64,000 bases of DNA, taken from Mycobacterium nebraskense (GTDB lineage Bacteria; Actinomycetota; Actinomycetes; Mycobacteriales; Mycobacteriaceae). Below are positions 8,387-17,306 of this stretch, piece by piece. Within the stretch, counting starts at the first letter, position 1. Every line of letters starts with the position of its first letter. The position numbers were made by a program, and so were the translations under genes. The stretch spans positions 1-64,000 of the forward strand of contig NZ_LQPH01000081.1 in the NCBI RefSeq assembly GCF_002102255.1. The letters run 5' to 3'. The notes under the pieces were generated by a model that was not told the origin of the DNA, ran no database searches, and saw only the letters and a list, made by a program, of their open reading frames with translations.

Positions 8387-10077
8387 CGGGGCCGAAGTTA
8401 CGAGCGGACTCCGAGCGTGTGGTCAGTGCGTATGGCGCCGAGGTCGAACGCTATCGCGCCGCTGGGGAGTGGGGTGACCAAACGATCGTCGAGGTGTTCC
8501 GTGGTCACGTTGCACGCCGTCCGGCCGCCCTGGCGGTCGTCACCGTCGAGGGTGCGCTGACCTACGGTGAGCTCGACCGGCGTTCGGACGCTTTGGCGCT
8601 CGGCCTGACCGAGGCCGGCCTACGCCCAGGTGACCCCGTCATCTTCCAGATGGGCAATGAACTGGAAACGGTGATCGCTTTCTACGGTGTGTTGAAGGCG
8701 GGGCTCGTGCCGGTGTGCAGCATTCCGAATCATCGACTTCACGAGGTCACCCACATTGCGGCGGCGACCGGCGCGCGGGCCCACATTTTCCAGGCCGATT
8801 ACCGCACGTACGATCTTGCCGGCTTGAGCTCCGAGCTGGTCGATCAGTGCCCGGGTATCGCGGTGCGGATCGGGGTCCGTGGCCGGTGTTCCGGCGGGGC
8901 AACGTCGCTCGACGAGCTCATCGCAGACAAGAACCCCGCCCGCGCACGGGCGGTGGTCGACGAGATTCAGCGGGAGCTGTCACCGGAGGACGTGGCGATT
9001 TTTCAGCTTTCGGGCGGCACGACTGGCGTGCCGAAGGTGATCCCGCACACGCACGCCGCGTACTTGTCGATCGCTTCGCGATGGTCGCAGAACTTCGGGT
9101 GGGACGAGCAGACCGTAACCCTGCACTTCTTGCCGGTGATGCATCATGCCGGGCTGGGAACCGTTTTGGTGCCAACGCATTTCGTCGGCGGCACGGTTGT
9201 TCTGGGTCGTTCGGTCGACGCCGAATTGCTGGTCGGCCTGATCGAGCGCTACCGGGTGACGTGGATGCACTTCAACATGGCGGCGTTTCGGCCTTTGATG
9301 GACTACAGCGCGCAAGTCGATTGCGACTTCAGCTCGATCAAACATTTCATGTGGGTCTTTGTCCGCCCGGAGCTGTCCGCGCAGGCCGAGAAGATGCTCG
9401 GCGCGACCGCGATCGGCAGCTTCGGGGCGGGCGAGGGCGTGCATTTGTCTGCGCGGCCGGATGATCCGGCCGAAATACGGCGCTACAGCGCGGGTTCGAC
9501 GATCGGTGCGCACGACGAAGTCGTCATCCGGGATCCGGACAGCGAGGAGCCCGTCGGCGAGGGCGAGGTAGGTGAGCTGACCTTCCGCGGTCCCAGCGTG
9601 ATTCGATCGTATTTGTCCGAGGAGCATTCGGCGAAGGCGTTCACTTCAGACGGCTTCTATCGCAGCGGCGACCTGGGCCATGTGGAGATGATCGCCGGCC
9701 GGCGCTGCTACGTGGTGGACGGGCGACTCAAGGATCAGATCAGCCGGGGCGGTGAGAAAGTGATGGCCCCCGAACTGGAGTTGCTGCTGCACGATCACCC
9801 TGAGGTGCGGGAGGTGGCCGCGATCGGCATGCCGGATCCGGCTCTGGGTGAGCGGATTTGCGTCGTTGTAGTGCCCGAGGTCGCGGTCGCTGATCCCGAG
9901 GCATTGCGGATGCGGCTTGTCGAGCACCTGGACAAGCGCCACGTGGCCAAGTTCAAGTGGCCCGAACGGGTGGTGCTGATCGATGAGTTGCCCAAAACGG
10001 GAGTGGGCAAGGTCCGCAAGGATGTTCTGCGCAGCTGGGTCGAATCCGGCGGTGCGCCAGAGAAAGTGAGGAACTGA
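8383..10077 (+). CDS. AMP-binding acyl-CoA synthetase
   Basis: A 564-residue ANL-superfamily ligase that activates a carboxylic acid to its CoA thioester via an acyl-AMP. The P-loop-like motif SGGTTGVPK lies near residue 210, and the C-terminal hinge/lid region has YRSGDLGHV, DGRLKDQISRGGEKV and the catalytic-Lys segment PKTGVGKVRK. The ATG at 8383 overlaps the upstream stop as ATGA, with GCGAAGG about 11 bases before it. It resembles 2,3-dihydroxybenzoate-AMP/aryl-acid ligases in layout (ISRGGEKV), so an aromatic or cyclic acid substrate is possible. Confidence 0.9.
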   Translation: MTGPKLRADSERVVSAYGAEVERYRAAGEWGDQTIVEVFRGHVARRPAALAVVTVEGALTYGELDRRSDALALGLTEAGLRPGDPVIFQMGNELETVIAFYGVLKAGLVPVCSIPNHRLHEVTHIAAATGARAHIFQADYRTYDLAGLSSELVDQCPGIAVRIGVRGRCSGGATSLDELIADKNPARARAVVDEIQRELSPEDVAIFQLSGGTTGVPKVIPHTHAAYLSIASRWSQNFGWDEQTVTLHFLPVMHHAGLGTVLVPTHFVGGTVVLGRSVDAELLVGLIERYRVTWMHFNMAAFRPLMDYSAQVDCDFSSIKHFMWVFVRPELSAQAEKMLGATAIGSFGAGEGVHLSARPDDPAEIRRYSAGSTIGAHDEVVIRDPDSEEPVGEGEVGELTFRGPSVIRSYLSEEHSAKAFTSDGFYRSGDLGHVEMIAGRRCYVVDGRLKDQISRGGEKVMAPELELLLHDHPEVREVAAIGMPDPALGERICVVVVPEVAVADPEALRMRLVEHLDKRHVAKFKWPERVVLIDELPKTGVGKVRKDVLRSWVESGGAPEKVRN

Positions 10078-10078
10078 C

Positions 10079-10663
10079 ATGGTGACAAAGCTTGCGGGCG
10101 GGATGCGAGGTGTCGATCACGTCGCCTACCCGACGTGGAAGCTGGCAGAGACCGTTCACTTCTACCGCGACGTACTCGGTTTTCCACTCAAGCACTGCAT
10201 TCTGGCGCCGGGTTGGGGTAACGACCCGCATCCTGACTTTGCGCATTTCTTCTTCGACATCGGCGCTAACGGAACCATCGCGTTCTTCTACTACTTCAAC
10301 ACTCCGGAGTATCGCGACCCGAACATTCCTGACCGCATCAACCGGGCACGCCATCTCGCGCTGGCCGTCGACACCCTTGAAGAACTCGACTACTACCAGA
10401 AGCGCATCGAAGACGGCGGCTACCAATTGCGGTTCCGCATCATGCACGAGCTCATCGAGTCGATCTACGTGTGGGACCCCAACGGTTACGGCATCGAGAT
10501 CTCCCGTCCACTGCGGGCCCTGCAGGAGGCCGACACCGTCGACACCGAGCTGTCCATCCAGGCGCTCGTCGATGTCACGCAGGGTCCGGAGCCGACGCTG
10601 GCCAAGGTATGGGAGCGCAAGGCCGAACTCATCGCAGAGAAGCTGGGGGTCAGCCATGTCTAG
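10079..10663 (+). CDS. VOC-superfamily (glyoxalase/extradiol-type) protein
   Basis: A 194-residue single-module vicinal-oxygen-chelate protein. The N-terminal GVDHVAYPTWKLAETVHFYRD strand-helix unit is typical, with a putative metal-ligand His in it, and YVWDPNGYGIEIS with a ligand-type Glu at the end of the module. Similar proteins are lactoylglutathione lyases, epimerases or one-domain dioxygenases; the activity here is not identified. It follows the ligase stop by one base and overlaps the next small gene by eight bases. Confidence 0.8.
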   Translation: MVTKLAGGMRGVDHVAYPTWKLAETVHFYRDVLGFPLKHCILAPGWGNDPHPDFAHFFFDIGANGTIAFFYYFNTPEYRDPNIPDRINRARHLALAVDTLEELDYYQKRIEDGGYQLRFRIMHELIESIYVWDPNGYGIEISRPLRALQEADTVDTELSIQALVDVTQGPEPTLAKVWERKAELIAEKLGVSHV

Positions 10664-10910
10664 TGTCTTTTTCGCAGACATCCCCGAGACCGAGCCGATC
10701 TGGAACCGCGCGGTCGCCGACAGTGAAGTTGAGGTCCGACACGTCGGCCCGTACGTCGAATTGCGTTTCCGCGACGGGATTACGATCGACCGGCGCAGCA
10801 CCGGTACTCGGCACGCCGTCTGGTACAGCTGCCTGGGTGCACTAGAGAATGCCCGGGTGGTGCAGTTCGACAAGGACGCCCTGCGCATCGTGGCCGATAG
10901 CAGATCGTGA
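10656..10910 (+). CDS. Small conserved-looking protein of unknown function
   Basis: An 84-residue protein starting at an ATG inside the end of the VOC gene and ending in a GTGA overlap with the next gene, so it is embedded in the coupled operon. It has alternating strands (VEVRHVGPYVELRFRDG, ARVVQFDKDALRIV) suggestive of a small beta-rich domain, and no Cys cluster, membrane segment or known motif. The tight packing and normal codon use argue that it is real. It may be an accessory subunit of a neighbouring enzyme. Confidence 0.65.
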   Translation: MSSVFFADIPETEPIWNRAVADSEVEVRHVGPYVELRFRDGITIDRRSTGTRHAVWYSCLGALENARVVQFDKDALRIVADSRS

Positions 10911-12148
10911 CCGCACCGACCAAGCGACTGGGACATCGGCCGCGGATGGAGCCGCCGCCGATGCCCGATGGCGTGACGGCTTCCGTCACCGCTGTCAAGA
11001 CGGCCGACGATGCGTCGGCGCCGGGCATCCTCTACACCGTTGAGGGCGCGACCACGGCGGTCACGTTGATGCATCCTCGTCAGGACCTGGCGCGGCATCA
11101 CCTGATCCCGGCCCTGCTGGAGGCGGGCTTCGCGGTATGGGCTCAAGGCTCGCGAACCGTCAATAACGACCTGACGCTCATTCACGAGGAGGCCGTCCTG
11201 GATGCCGCCGCGGGTTTCGCGCAATTGCGCGACCGCGGTTTCGAGCACATCGTCGCCTGCGGCCCCTCGGGTGGCGCTGCGCTGTATGCCTTCTATGTCC
11301 AGCAGGCCAGTCGAGCGCCCGACGATCGCATCCGGATGACGCCCGGGGGCAAGCCGATTCCCCTTGACAAGGCGATCATGCCCGTCCCCGATGCCGTGAT
11401 CTTTCTGGCCGCGCACCCCGGGCAGGGCGAGTTGTTGCTGGGCTGCATCGACGGCGCCGTTGCCGATGAATCCGACCCACTGTCGACGGTGGCCGAGCTG
11501 GATATCTTCGACGAAGCCAACGGTTTTCGCGAGCCACCCGCCAGCTCGCAGTACCCGCCGGAGTTCCTGGCTCGCTACCGCGAGGCGCAACGATCGAGGG
11601 TGGAGCGGATCGATGCGCACGCCCGTTACCTGATCGACGAGCGGATGGAAGCGAAGGAGCGGTTCAAGACGAGTAAGCGGGCCGTTGACCGTCGGGCCGG
11701 TGTCATGTCGAAGGTCATCACGGTATACCGCACCGACGCCGACCCGCGAACGCTGGACCTTTCCCTCGACCCGTCGGAGAGGCCCTATGGGTCGATCCAC
11801 GGCCGTCGCCCTGACCTCATCAACTTCGGGGTCACGGGCTTTGGCCGGCTCACCACCGCTGACGCGTGGCTGTCCACCTGGTCGGGGCTGTCCTCGAACG
11901 CCGGATTCGTCGCATGCGCACCCGAGGTCACCATCCCGAGTCTGTTCATCGAATACACCGGTGACCAAGCGACTTTCCCCTCGGTGGCACGGGAGATGTT
12001 CGATGCGATCGGCGCGACCGACAAGGCCCACGAGCGCATCGTCGGCACCCATTTCGGCGGATCGCCGACACCGGACGGACCGCCGGGAGGGGCCCTGTCG
12101 GGTAATTCCATTGTGAGCTGGTTGCGCCAGCGCGTCCCTAGCGCTTGA
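10907..12148 (+). CDS. Alpha/beta-hydrolase-like protein
   Basis: A 413-residue protein with a hydrolase-type nucleophile elbow, GPSGG, within HIVACGPSGGAALYAFY near residues 105-120. A possible acid residue lies in EYTGDQATFPS and a late His in GTHFGGSP, in order for a Ser-Asp-His triad. It is longer than simple esterases and has an extended lid region around residues 130-260. It starts at GTG in a GTGA overlap with the upstream small gene. Likely a hydrolase of a ring-opened or ester intermediate; the substrate is unknown. Confidence 0.7.
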   Translation: MTAPTKRLGHRPRMEPPPMPDGVTASVTAVKTADDASAPGILYTVEGATTAVTLMHPRQDLARHHLIPALLEAGFAVWAQGSRTVNNDLTLIHEEAVLDAAAGFAQLRDRGFEHIVACGPSGGAALYAFYVQQASRAPDDRIRMTPGGKPIPLDKAIMPVPDAVIFLAAHPGQGELLLGCIDGAVADESDPLSTVAELDIFDEANGFREPPASSQYPPEFLARYREAQRSRVERIDAHARYLIDERMEAKERFKTSKRAVDRRAGVMSKVITVYRTDADPRTLDLSLDPSERPYGSIHGRRPDLINFGVTGFGRLTTADAWLSTWSGLSSNAGFVACAPEVTIPSLFIEYTGDQATFPSVAREMFDAIGATDKAHERIVGTHFGGSPTPDGPPGGALSGNSIVSWLRQRVPSA

Positions 12149-12156
12149 GTCACACA

Positions 12157-13401
12157 GTGACTTCAGTTGTCGATGCCCTCGACCGAATCCCGTCAGGCGG
12201 GCGCATCATCGCCGGCGCCTACTGCGGCGGACCGACCTCGTTGCTCCGCGTTCTCGCCGAGCGCAGTTCCGGTCGAGGGTGGAGGCTGCGCACCGGTCTG
12301 CTACTCGACGACGGAGGCGCGTACGAGGCCGCAAGCTCCGGCGACCTTCAAATCGCGACGTGGCACATCACCGGGCCGGGCCGAGAGTTGGTCGAGCGCG
12401 GTCTGATTGACTACCTGCCGGTGCGAGCGTCTCAGCTCGAAAAGTGCATTGAAACATGGGATCTCGATGCCGCGCTGATCCGCGTCACGCCACCCGACTC
12501 GCACGGCTGGTGCAGCCTTGGGCCCTCCGCCGGCTATGCCCTCACCGCCATCAAGGCCGCCAAGCTGTGCATCGCCGAAGTCGACGAAGCGCTTCCTCGC
12601 ACTTTCGGCCGGTCCGGCGTGCACGTGTCGGCGCTGGACGTCCTGGTGCCGTCAACGACGGCGACCCCGACGTATCGCTCGTCGCAACCCGACGCCGTCG
12701 GCCGGGCAATCGCCCGGCGCGTGCTCACCTTGTTGCCGGACCGTCCGGTGCTGCAGGTGGGCATCGGCGGCGTGACCGAGGCGATCGTGACGGCGCTGGC
12801 CGACGAGGGGGTCGACCGATTGCGGTTCGTGGGCATGGGTACCGACGCTATGGTCGGCCTCTCCGAGCGCGGCCTCCTCGACGAAGGGCAGCCCGCGATT
12901 CAGTCACCCGATCTCTTTGGGACAGAACGGCTGCTGCGCTTCGCTCACGAGAACCCGGTCGTCGGTGTCTTTCCGTCCAGCGTGGCGCACTCGCCGCGGT
13001 GGCTCGCCACGCACCAGCGGCTGGTCTCGGTGAACAGCGCGGTGGAAGTCGATTTGGCGGGGCAGGTGAACAGCGAAGTCGTTGCTGCTCACCAGATCGC
13101 CGGCATCGGTGGATCGATCGACTTCGTCGAGGCCGCTACCCACTCGGCCGGAGGTCGGCGGATCATCGCGCTTCCGTCGACGACCCGCGATGGGCGTCGT
13201 TCGCGAATCGTGCCACGCCTCGACGCGCACGCGACGGTCACGATTCCTCGCGGAATGGTCGACTTCGTGGTCACCGAACACGGCATCGCGCAACTCGAGG
13301 GCAAGACGCTGCGGCACCGGGCCGAGGCGCTCATCAACGTCGCTGCCCCGCAACACAGAATGGCCCTCGGCGAGGCCCTACGGCAGCCGGTAGCGATATG
13401 A
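12157..13401 (+). CDS. Acetyl-CoA hydrolase/CoA-transferase family protein
   Basis: About 414 residues of the 4-hydroxybutyrate CoA-transferase/acetyl-CoA hydrolase family, which moves CoA between acyl groups through a glutamyl-CoA intermediate. Family features are LQVGIGGVTEAIVTAL mid-protein and the C-terminal VVTEHGIAQLEGKTLRHRAEALI block. It would activate an acid intermediate or recycle CoA beside the AMP-forming ligase in the same operon. Start uncertain: GTG 12157 lies just after the upstream stop, while TTG 12145 would give a 4-bp overlap and four more residues. Confidence 0.85.
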   Translation: MTSVVDALDRIPSGGRIIAGAYCGGPTSLLRVLAERSSGRGWRLRTGLLLDDGGAYEAASSGDLQIATWHITGPGRELVERGLIDYLPVRASQLEKCIETWDLDAALIRVTPPDSHGWCSLGPSAGYALTAIKAAKLCIAEVDEALPRTFGRSGVHVSALDVLVPSTTATPTYRSSQPDAVGRAIARRVLTLLPDRPVLQVGIGGVTEAIVTALADEGVDRLRFVGMGTDAMVGLSERGLLDEGQPAIQSPDLFGTERLLRFAHENPVVGVFPSSVAHSPRWLATHQRLVSVNSAVEVDLAGQVNSEVVAAHQIAGIGGSIDFVEAATHSAGGRRIIALPSTTRDGRRSRIVPRLDAHATVTIPRGMVDFVVTEHGIAQLEGKTLRHRAEALINVAAPQHRMALGEALRQPVAI

Positions 13402-13419
13402 AATGCAAGGAGCAGCAGT

Positions 13420-14328
13420 ATGCACAAGGTCGATGAGCTCGCCTACATCGGGATCGCCGCGAACGACCTCGACGCGTGGTCGACGTATGCGCGGGACGTG
13501 CTCGGGCACGAGGTCAGCCCTGACAGCGACAGCCACAACCTTTACCTGCGTATGGACGAACGCCACCACAGGTTCATCGTTCATCCGGCCGACAACGAGC
13601 CCGAGGACGTCTCCTATGTCGGGTGGCAGGTCCGCGATGCCGCAGAAATGGATGCCGTCGCCGCACAGCTCGTGACCTCCGGGGTCAACGTCGTCGACGG
13701 CAAGCCGGAGGAAGCGGCAGCCAGGCGAGTGCTTGGCTTCGTGCATTTCACCGATCCGCACTCGGGCGTGCGAATGGAGCTGGCGTACGGACCGGAGGTG
13801 TCCTTCCAGCCCGCATATCGGCCGTCTCGGCCTATCTCGGGATATGTCACCGGCGCTCAGGGCCTGGGTCATTTCGTCACGTACGTACCGGATGTCGAGG
13901 CGGCGGAGGCGTTCTACAACCAGACCTTGGGCTTTTGCACGTCCGACTCACCGAGCGTGCCGGGTGTGGGAAAGATCGCGTCGTTCATGTACTGCAACCC
14001 GAGGCACCATTCGCTGGCATTCTTCGGCAACCCGCAGCCACGCCGCCGCACCTATCACGTGATGCTCGAGCACACCAGCATCGACGATGTCGGGTCGGCC
14101 TTCGATATCTGCCAGGCGCAGGGCAAGGTGAAAGTCCAACTCGGGCGGCACAACAACGACCGGATGTTCTCGTTCTACGCGAAGAATCCGTCGGGCTGGC
14201 TGTTCGAATTCGGCTGGGGTGCCCGCACTATCGACCCGGAAACGTTCGCCGTCGAGCACTACAGCATGACCGGCGGAAGCGGCCTGGGTGAGTGGGGCCA
14301 CGCCGGCCTGATGGAGTCCCATTCATGA
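13420..14328 (+). CDS. Extradiol ring-cleavage dioxygenase (two-domain type I)
   Basis: A 302-residue type I extradiol dioxygenase of two VOC domains, like 2,3-dihydroxybiphenyl dioxygenase (BphC) and HsaC. The iron ligands appear intact: His151 (LGHF), His213 (YHVMLEH) and Glu263 (LFEFGWG). The acid-base residues also align: His196/197 in PRHHSLAF and Tyr253 in SFYAKN. It should cleave a catechol next to the hydroxyls using Fe(II) and O2. AAGGAGCAG precedes the ATG, and the stop overlaps the next gene as ATGA. With a full ligand set it is the clearest evidence that an aromatic ring is made and opened in this pathway. Confidence 0.92.
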   Translation: MHKVDELAYIGIAANDLDAWSTYARDVLGHEVSPDSDSHNLYLRMDERHHRFIVHPADNEPEDVSYVGWQVRDAAEMDAVAAQLVTSGVNVVDGKPEEAAARRVLGFVHFTDPHSGVRMELAYGPEVSFQPAYRPSRPISGYVTGAQGLGHFVTYVPDVEAAEAFYNQTLGFCTSDSPSVPGVGKIASFMYCNPRHHSLAFFGNPQPRRRTYHVMLEHTSIDDVGSAFDICQAQGKVKVQLGRHNNDRMFSFYAKNPSGWLFEFGWGARTIDPETFAVEHYSMTGGSGLGEWGHAGLMESHS

Positions 14329-15710
14329 CGAGCAGCGCTTTCATCTGCGCCATCGGCGCGGCCGCGCCGTCGCTGCGGCTGCGGGCAGGCGACGTCGCCG
14401 CCGCGTGGGGTTCACGGGGCGGCAAGGGTCAGGCCGCGGTGTGCGCGGCCGACGAGGATGCGCTGACGTTGTCGTGGTTGGCAGTCGTGCGCGCACTGGC
14501 CAATGCGGGCCGATCGCCCGAGGAGATCGACGGGTTGTGGTGGGGCACCAGCCGGCCTCCGTTCGCGGAGGGGCCAAGCCTGGCCATGCTCGGGTCGGCG
14601 CTGCGGCTGCGCACCGACGTAGCGGGCGCACTGACGAGCGGATCGGCGCACGCGGGCATGGATGCCCTTGTCGCCGCTTGGGATTCCGTGGCGGCCGGGC
14701 ACGTTCGCACCGCAGTTGTGGTCGCCGCTGATGCGGTGGTGCCCGGCCCCGGTACGCCGTGGGAGTCGCGCGTCGGTGCGGGGGCGGTGGCCTTGGTGCT
14801 CACCGCTGGTGCGGGTCCCGCCGCGCTAGTCGAACGGACCCAGCGCAGCTGGCCGGTGCTGGATCGCTACCGCGGCGATGGTGAAGCGTCGACCCGAGAT
14901 TTCTACGACCCCCGCCTGTTCCGGGAGGAAGTGTTTCTCCCGCTGCTCACCGAAGTCGCCGGCAAGATGGGCGACGCCGACGCCTGGTCACTGCCCGATC
15001 CGGACGGCAGGCTCGGCTCCGCGCTTGCCCGCAAGCTCGGAGCGGACGCCTCGGCATCCGCGACGATCTATGCCGAGCTTGGTGACACCGGTGCTGCCGC
15101 AGCGCTGTTGGGCCTGCGCGGCGCACTGCGCGCGCCGGGGCGTGCCGCGGTGCTCGGGTACGGCGGTGGGCGGGCTACCGGTGTGGCCGTCGAGGTTGAC
15201 GACGCCCTCCCCGGTTCGGCCGACGATCTCGAGGCCGGGGCGGTCGTCGGCTACCCCGAGGTGCTGCGTGCGCGAGGGCAGTTGGTCGCCTCGGGTGAGT
15301 CGGTCCCGATGGGGGTGCCGCCTGGCAGCGCCGCCTTCGTGCGCGGGGGCATGGAAATACTTGCATTGCAAGGCGGCCGCTGTGTCGAATGCGGCACGCT
15401 CAACGTGCCTCCCTCCGTGCACCCCGCCTGCATCGGTTGCGGCGGTGAGAAGTTCGAGGTGTGCGACCTCGAACGGGCCGGTACTGTCCACACCTTCAGC
15501 GTGAACCACTCGATGCCCGCGCCGTTCGTGGCGCCGCTTCCGCTCCTCATCGTCGACCTCGACGACGGAGCCCGGGTTCAATTCCAGGGCTTGCCCGAAG
15601 ATGCGCCGGTTCTCGCGATCGGCGACCGGGTCGAATTGGTGTTGCGGCGCTATGCGGTCGAGCGTGGCGTCCCGGTATACGGCTACAAAGCGCGGAGGGC
15701 CACGTCATGA
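14325..15710 (+). CDS. Thiolase-like/DUF35 OB-fold fusion protein lacking the catalytic Cys
   Basis: A 461-residue fusion. Residues 1 to about 330 have the thiolase/HMG-CoA-synthase-like fold pattern (EEIDGLWWGT, repeated Ala-rich strands). Residues 350-461 are a DUF35 rubredoxin-like zinc ribbon (Cys353, 356, 369, 372) plus OB fold. Where thiolases have their nucleophilic Cys, this protein reads TSGSAHAGMDAL (about 104-115), so it cannot be an ordinary thiolase. It overlaps the next gene, a Cys-containing thiolase, by ATGA. By analogy with steroid-degradation thiolase/DUF35 complexes, it may be a non-catalytic or aldolase-type partner that channels an acyl-CoA. Confidence 0.8.
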   Translation: MTSSAFICAIGAAAPSLRLRAGDVAAAWGSRGGKGQAAVCAADEDALTLSWLAVVRALANAGRSPEEIDGLWWGTSRPPFAEGPSLAMLGSALRLRTDVAGALTSGSAHAGMDALVAAWDSVAAGHVRTAVVVAADAVVPGPGTPWESRVGAGAVALVLTAGAGPAALVERTQRSWPVLDRYRGDGEASTRDFYDPRLFREEVFLPLLTEVAGKMGDADAWSLPDPDGRLGSALARKLGADASASATIYAELGDTGAAAALLGLRGALRAPGRAAVLGYGGGRATGVAVEVDDALPGSADDLEAGAVVGYPEVLRARGQLVASGESVPMGVPPGSAAFVRGGMEILALQGGRCVECGTLNVPPSVHPACIGCGGEKFEVCDLERAGTVHTFSVNHSMPAPFVAPLPLLIVDLDDGARVQFQGLPEDAPVLAIGDRVELVLRRYAVERGVPVYGYKARRATS

Positions 15711-16885
15711 GCTGGAATCGCGTTGCGGTGGTTGGCGCCGGTCTGATCAAATTCGGCGAGTTGCACCAGCAGAGCTTCGAGCGGATGGCAGCGGGCGCGC
15801 TGGATGCGGCCCTGGCCGCGGTCGACAAGGGGATGGCGCGTGCCGCAATCGATTTTGCGGTGGTAGCCACCCAGCGAACGACGCTGTGGGGCCACGAGAG
15901 CATCTCGGGTAACACCCTGCCGTCTGTGTTGGGATTGAACGGCATAGCGTGCACGCGGATCGAAAACGCCTGTCCCACAGGTAGTGATGCGTTTCGGATC
16001 GGCGCCATGGCGGTTGCCAGCGGTGTTTACGACTGCGTGCTGGTCATCGGTGTGGAGAAGATGCGTGACAAGTCTCCCGATGAGGGACTGCTGTCCCGCG
16101 CCGCAACGGGGCATCCGATCTATCAGCGGGGTGAGTCGGCTCCAGCGTTGTTCGCACCGTTTGCCACGCGGCACATGCACGAGTTCGGCACCACTCGCGA
16201 GATGTTGGCCAGCGTCGCGGTCAAGAACCACCACAACGGCGCGCTTGACCCGTATGCGCATTTTCAGAACGAAGTGACCGCCGAGCAGGTGTTAAGCGGC
16301 CCACCCGTGTGCCATCCGCTGCACCTGCTGGACTGCTGCCCGCAGACCGATGGTGCGGCGGCGGCGATCCTGGTATCGGCCGAGCGCGCCCACGAATTCA
16401 CTGACAAGCCGGTGTATGTCGCCGGGTTCGCGATGGCCTCCGACCACCCGTGGATGCACGAGAAGTCCTCTTACCTCGGGTTCAAGGCCACCACCCTGGC
16501 CGCCGAGCGCGCCTACCGGATGGCCGGGCTCGGCCCGAGCGACATCGACATGGCCGAGGTGCACGACTGCTTCACGATCACCGAGATCCTCGACATCGAG
16601 GACCTCGGCTTCGTCGAGAAGGGCAAGGGCGGCATCGCCTCGATCGAGGGCGAAACCGCCATCGAAGGGCGGATCCCGATCAACACCAGCGGCGGGCTGC
16701 TCGCCAAGGGACATCCCATCGGAGCCACCGGTGTCGCACAGCTCACCGAGTGCTGGTGGCAGCTGCGCGGCGAAGCCGACGAGCGCCAAGTCGACATCCG
16801 ACACGGCAACGTCCTGCAGCACAACGTCGGCGGGCGCGGATCCGGCGTAGCGGTCGTCAACATTCTCACCACCAACGTCGGATGA
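15707..16885 (+). CDS. Thiolase (SCP2/lipid-transfer-protein type)
   Basis: A 392-residue thiolase-fold enzyme. The nucleophilic Cys89 lies in IENACPTGSDAF, and the C-terminal half has EVHDCF and GGLLAKGHPIGATG, supplying the conserved His. These residues fit thiolytic cleavage (or Claisen condensation) of a beta-ketoacyl-CoA. It starts within the stop codon of the thiolase-like/DUF35 fusion, so the two are translationally coupled and probably form one complex. Homologues of this subfamily include SCP-x thiolases acting on sterol side-chain CoA esters. Confidence 0.9.
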   Translation: MSWNRVAVVGAGLIKFGELHQQSFERMAAGALDAALAAVDKGMARAAIDFAVVATQRTTLWGHESISGNTLPSVLGLNGIACTRIENACPTGSDAFRIGAMAVASGVYDCVLVIGVEKMRDKSPDEGLLSRAATGHPIYQRGESAPALFAPFATRHMHEFGTTREMLASVAVKNHHNGALDPYAHFQNEVTAEQVLSGPPVCHPLHLLDCCPQTDGAAAAILVSAERAHEFTDKPVYVAGFAMASDHPWMHEKSSYLGFKATTLAAERAYRMAGLGPSDIDMAEVHDCFTITEILDIEDLGFVEKGKGGIASIEGETAIEGRIPINTSGGLLAKGHPIGATGVAQLTECWWQLRGEADERQVDIRHGNVLQHNVGGRGSGVAVVNILTTNVG

Positions 16886-16913
16886 TCTGACTGAAGCCGA
16901 ACCTGGAGGAAAA

Positions 16914-17261
16914 GTGAGCCCAGAGGAAGTCGTGCGTGCGGAATTGAACGCGTGGGGCCATCGTGATGTCGACGAGATCGTGAGCCACTTCAGCACCGAC
17001 GCGGTGTGGGAAAACGTCCCGCTCGGCATTGCCAACGGGCATGGCGAGATCCGCTACATGGCCAAGCAATACATCGATCGCATTTCGCACTTCGAGTGCG
17101 AGATTCGGAATCTGGCCGCCGCGGGCGGCGTCGTCCTCACCGAACGCGTCGATCGTTTTGTCTTCGACGGCACGCCGGTCGATGCGCGGTGCATGGGAGC
17201 GTTCGAGATAACCGGGGACAAGATCAGCGCCTGGCGCGACTACTTCGACAGCCATCACTAG
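16914..17261 (+). CDS. Limonene-1,2-epoxide hydrolase-like protein (NTF2 fold)
   Basis: A 115-residue NTF2-like protein. It keeps the three catalytic residues of limonene-1,2-epoxide hydrolase in matching contexts: Arg78 and Asp80 in LTERVDRF, and Asp109 in AWRDYFD. That enzyme opens an epoxide by direct water attack. GTG start with GGAGGAAAA just upstream. It sits between two thiolase genes at the end of the operon, so a real epoxide or epoxy-CoA substrate is plausible. The shorter length than Rhodococcus LEH (about 149 residues) leaves room for a related isomerase or hydratase role. Confidence 0.8.
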   Translation: MSPEEVVRAELNAWGHRDVDEIVSHFSTDAVWENVPLGIANGHGEIRYMAKQYIDRISHFECEIRNLAAAGGVVLTERVDRFVFDGTPVDARCMGAFEITGDKISAWRDYFDSHH

Positions 17262-17306
17262 CCGTTTCCCGCCAGTCATCGCCACTAGCCAAACAGGAGA
17301 TCAACC

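Noticed and set aside
9953..12052. A 699-codon minus-strand frame opposite several plus-strand genes
   Set aside because: Antisense to intact ligase, VOC, small-protein and hydrolase genes; the protein is rich in Arg/Gly/His, with no domain pattern. A typical high-GC shadow frame.
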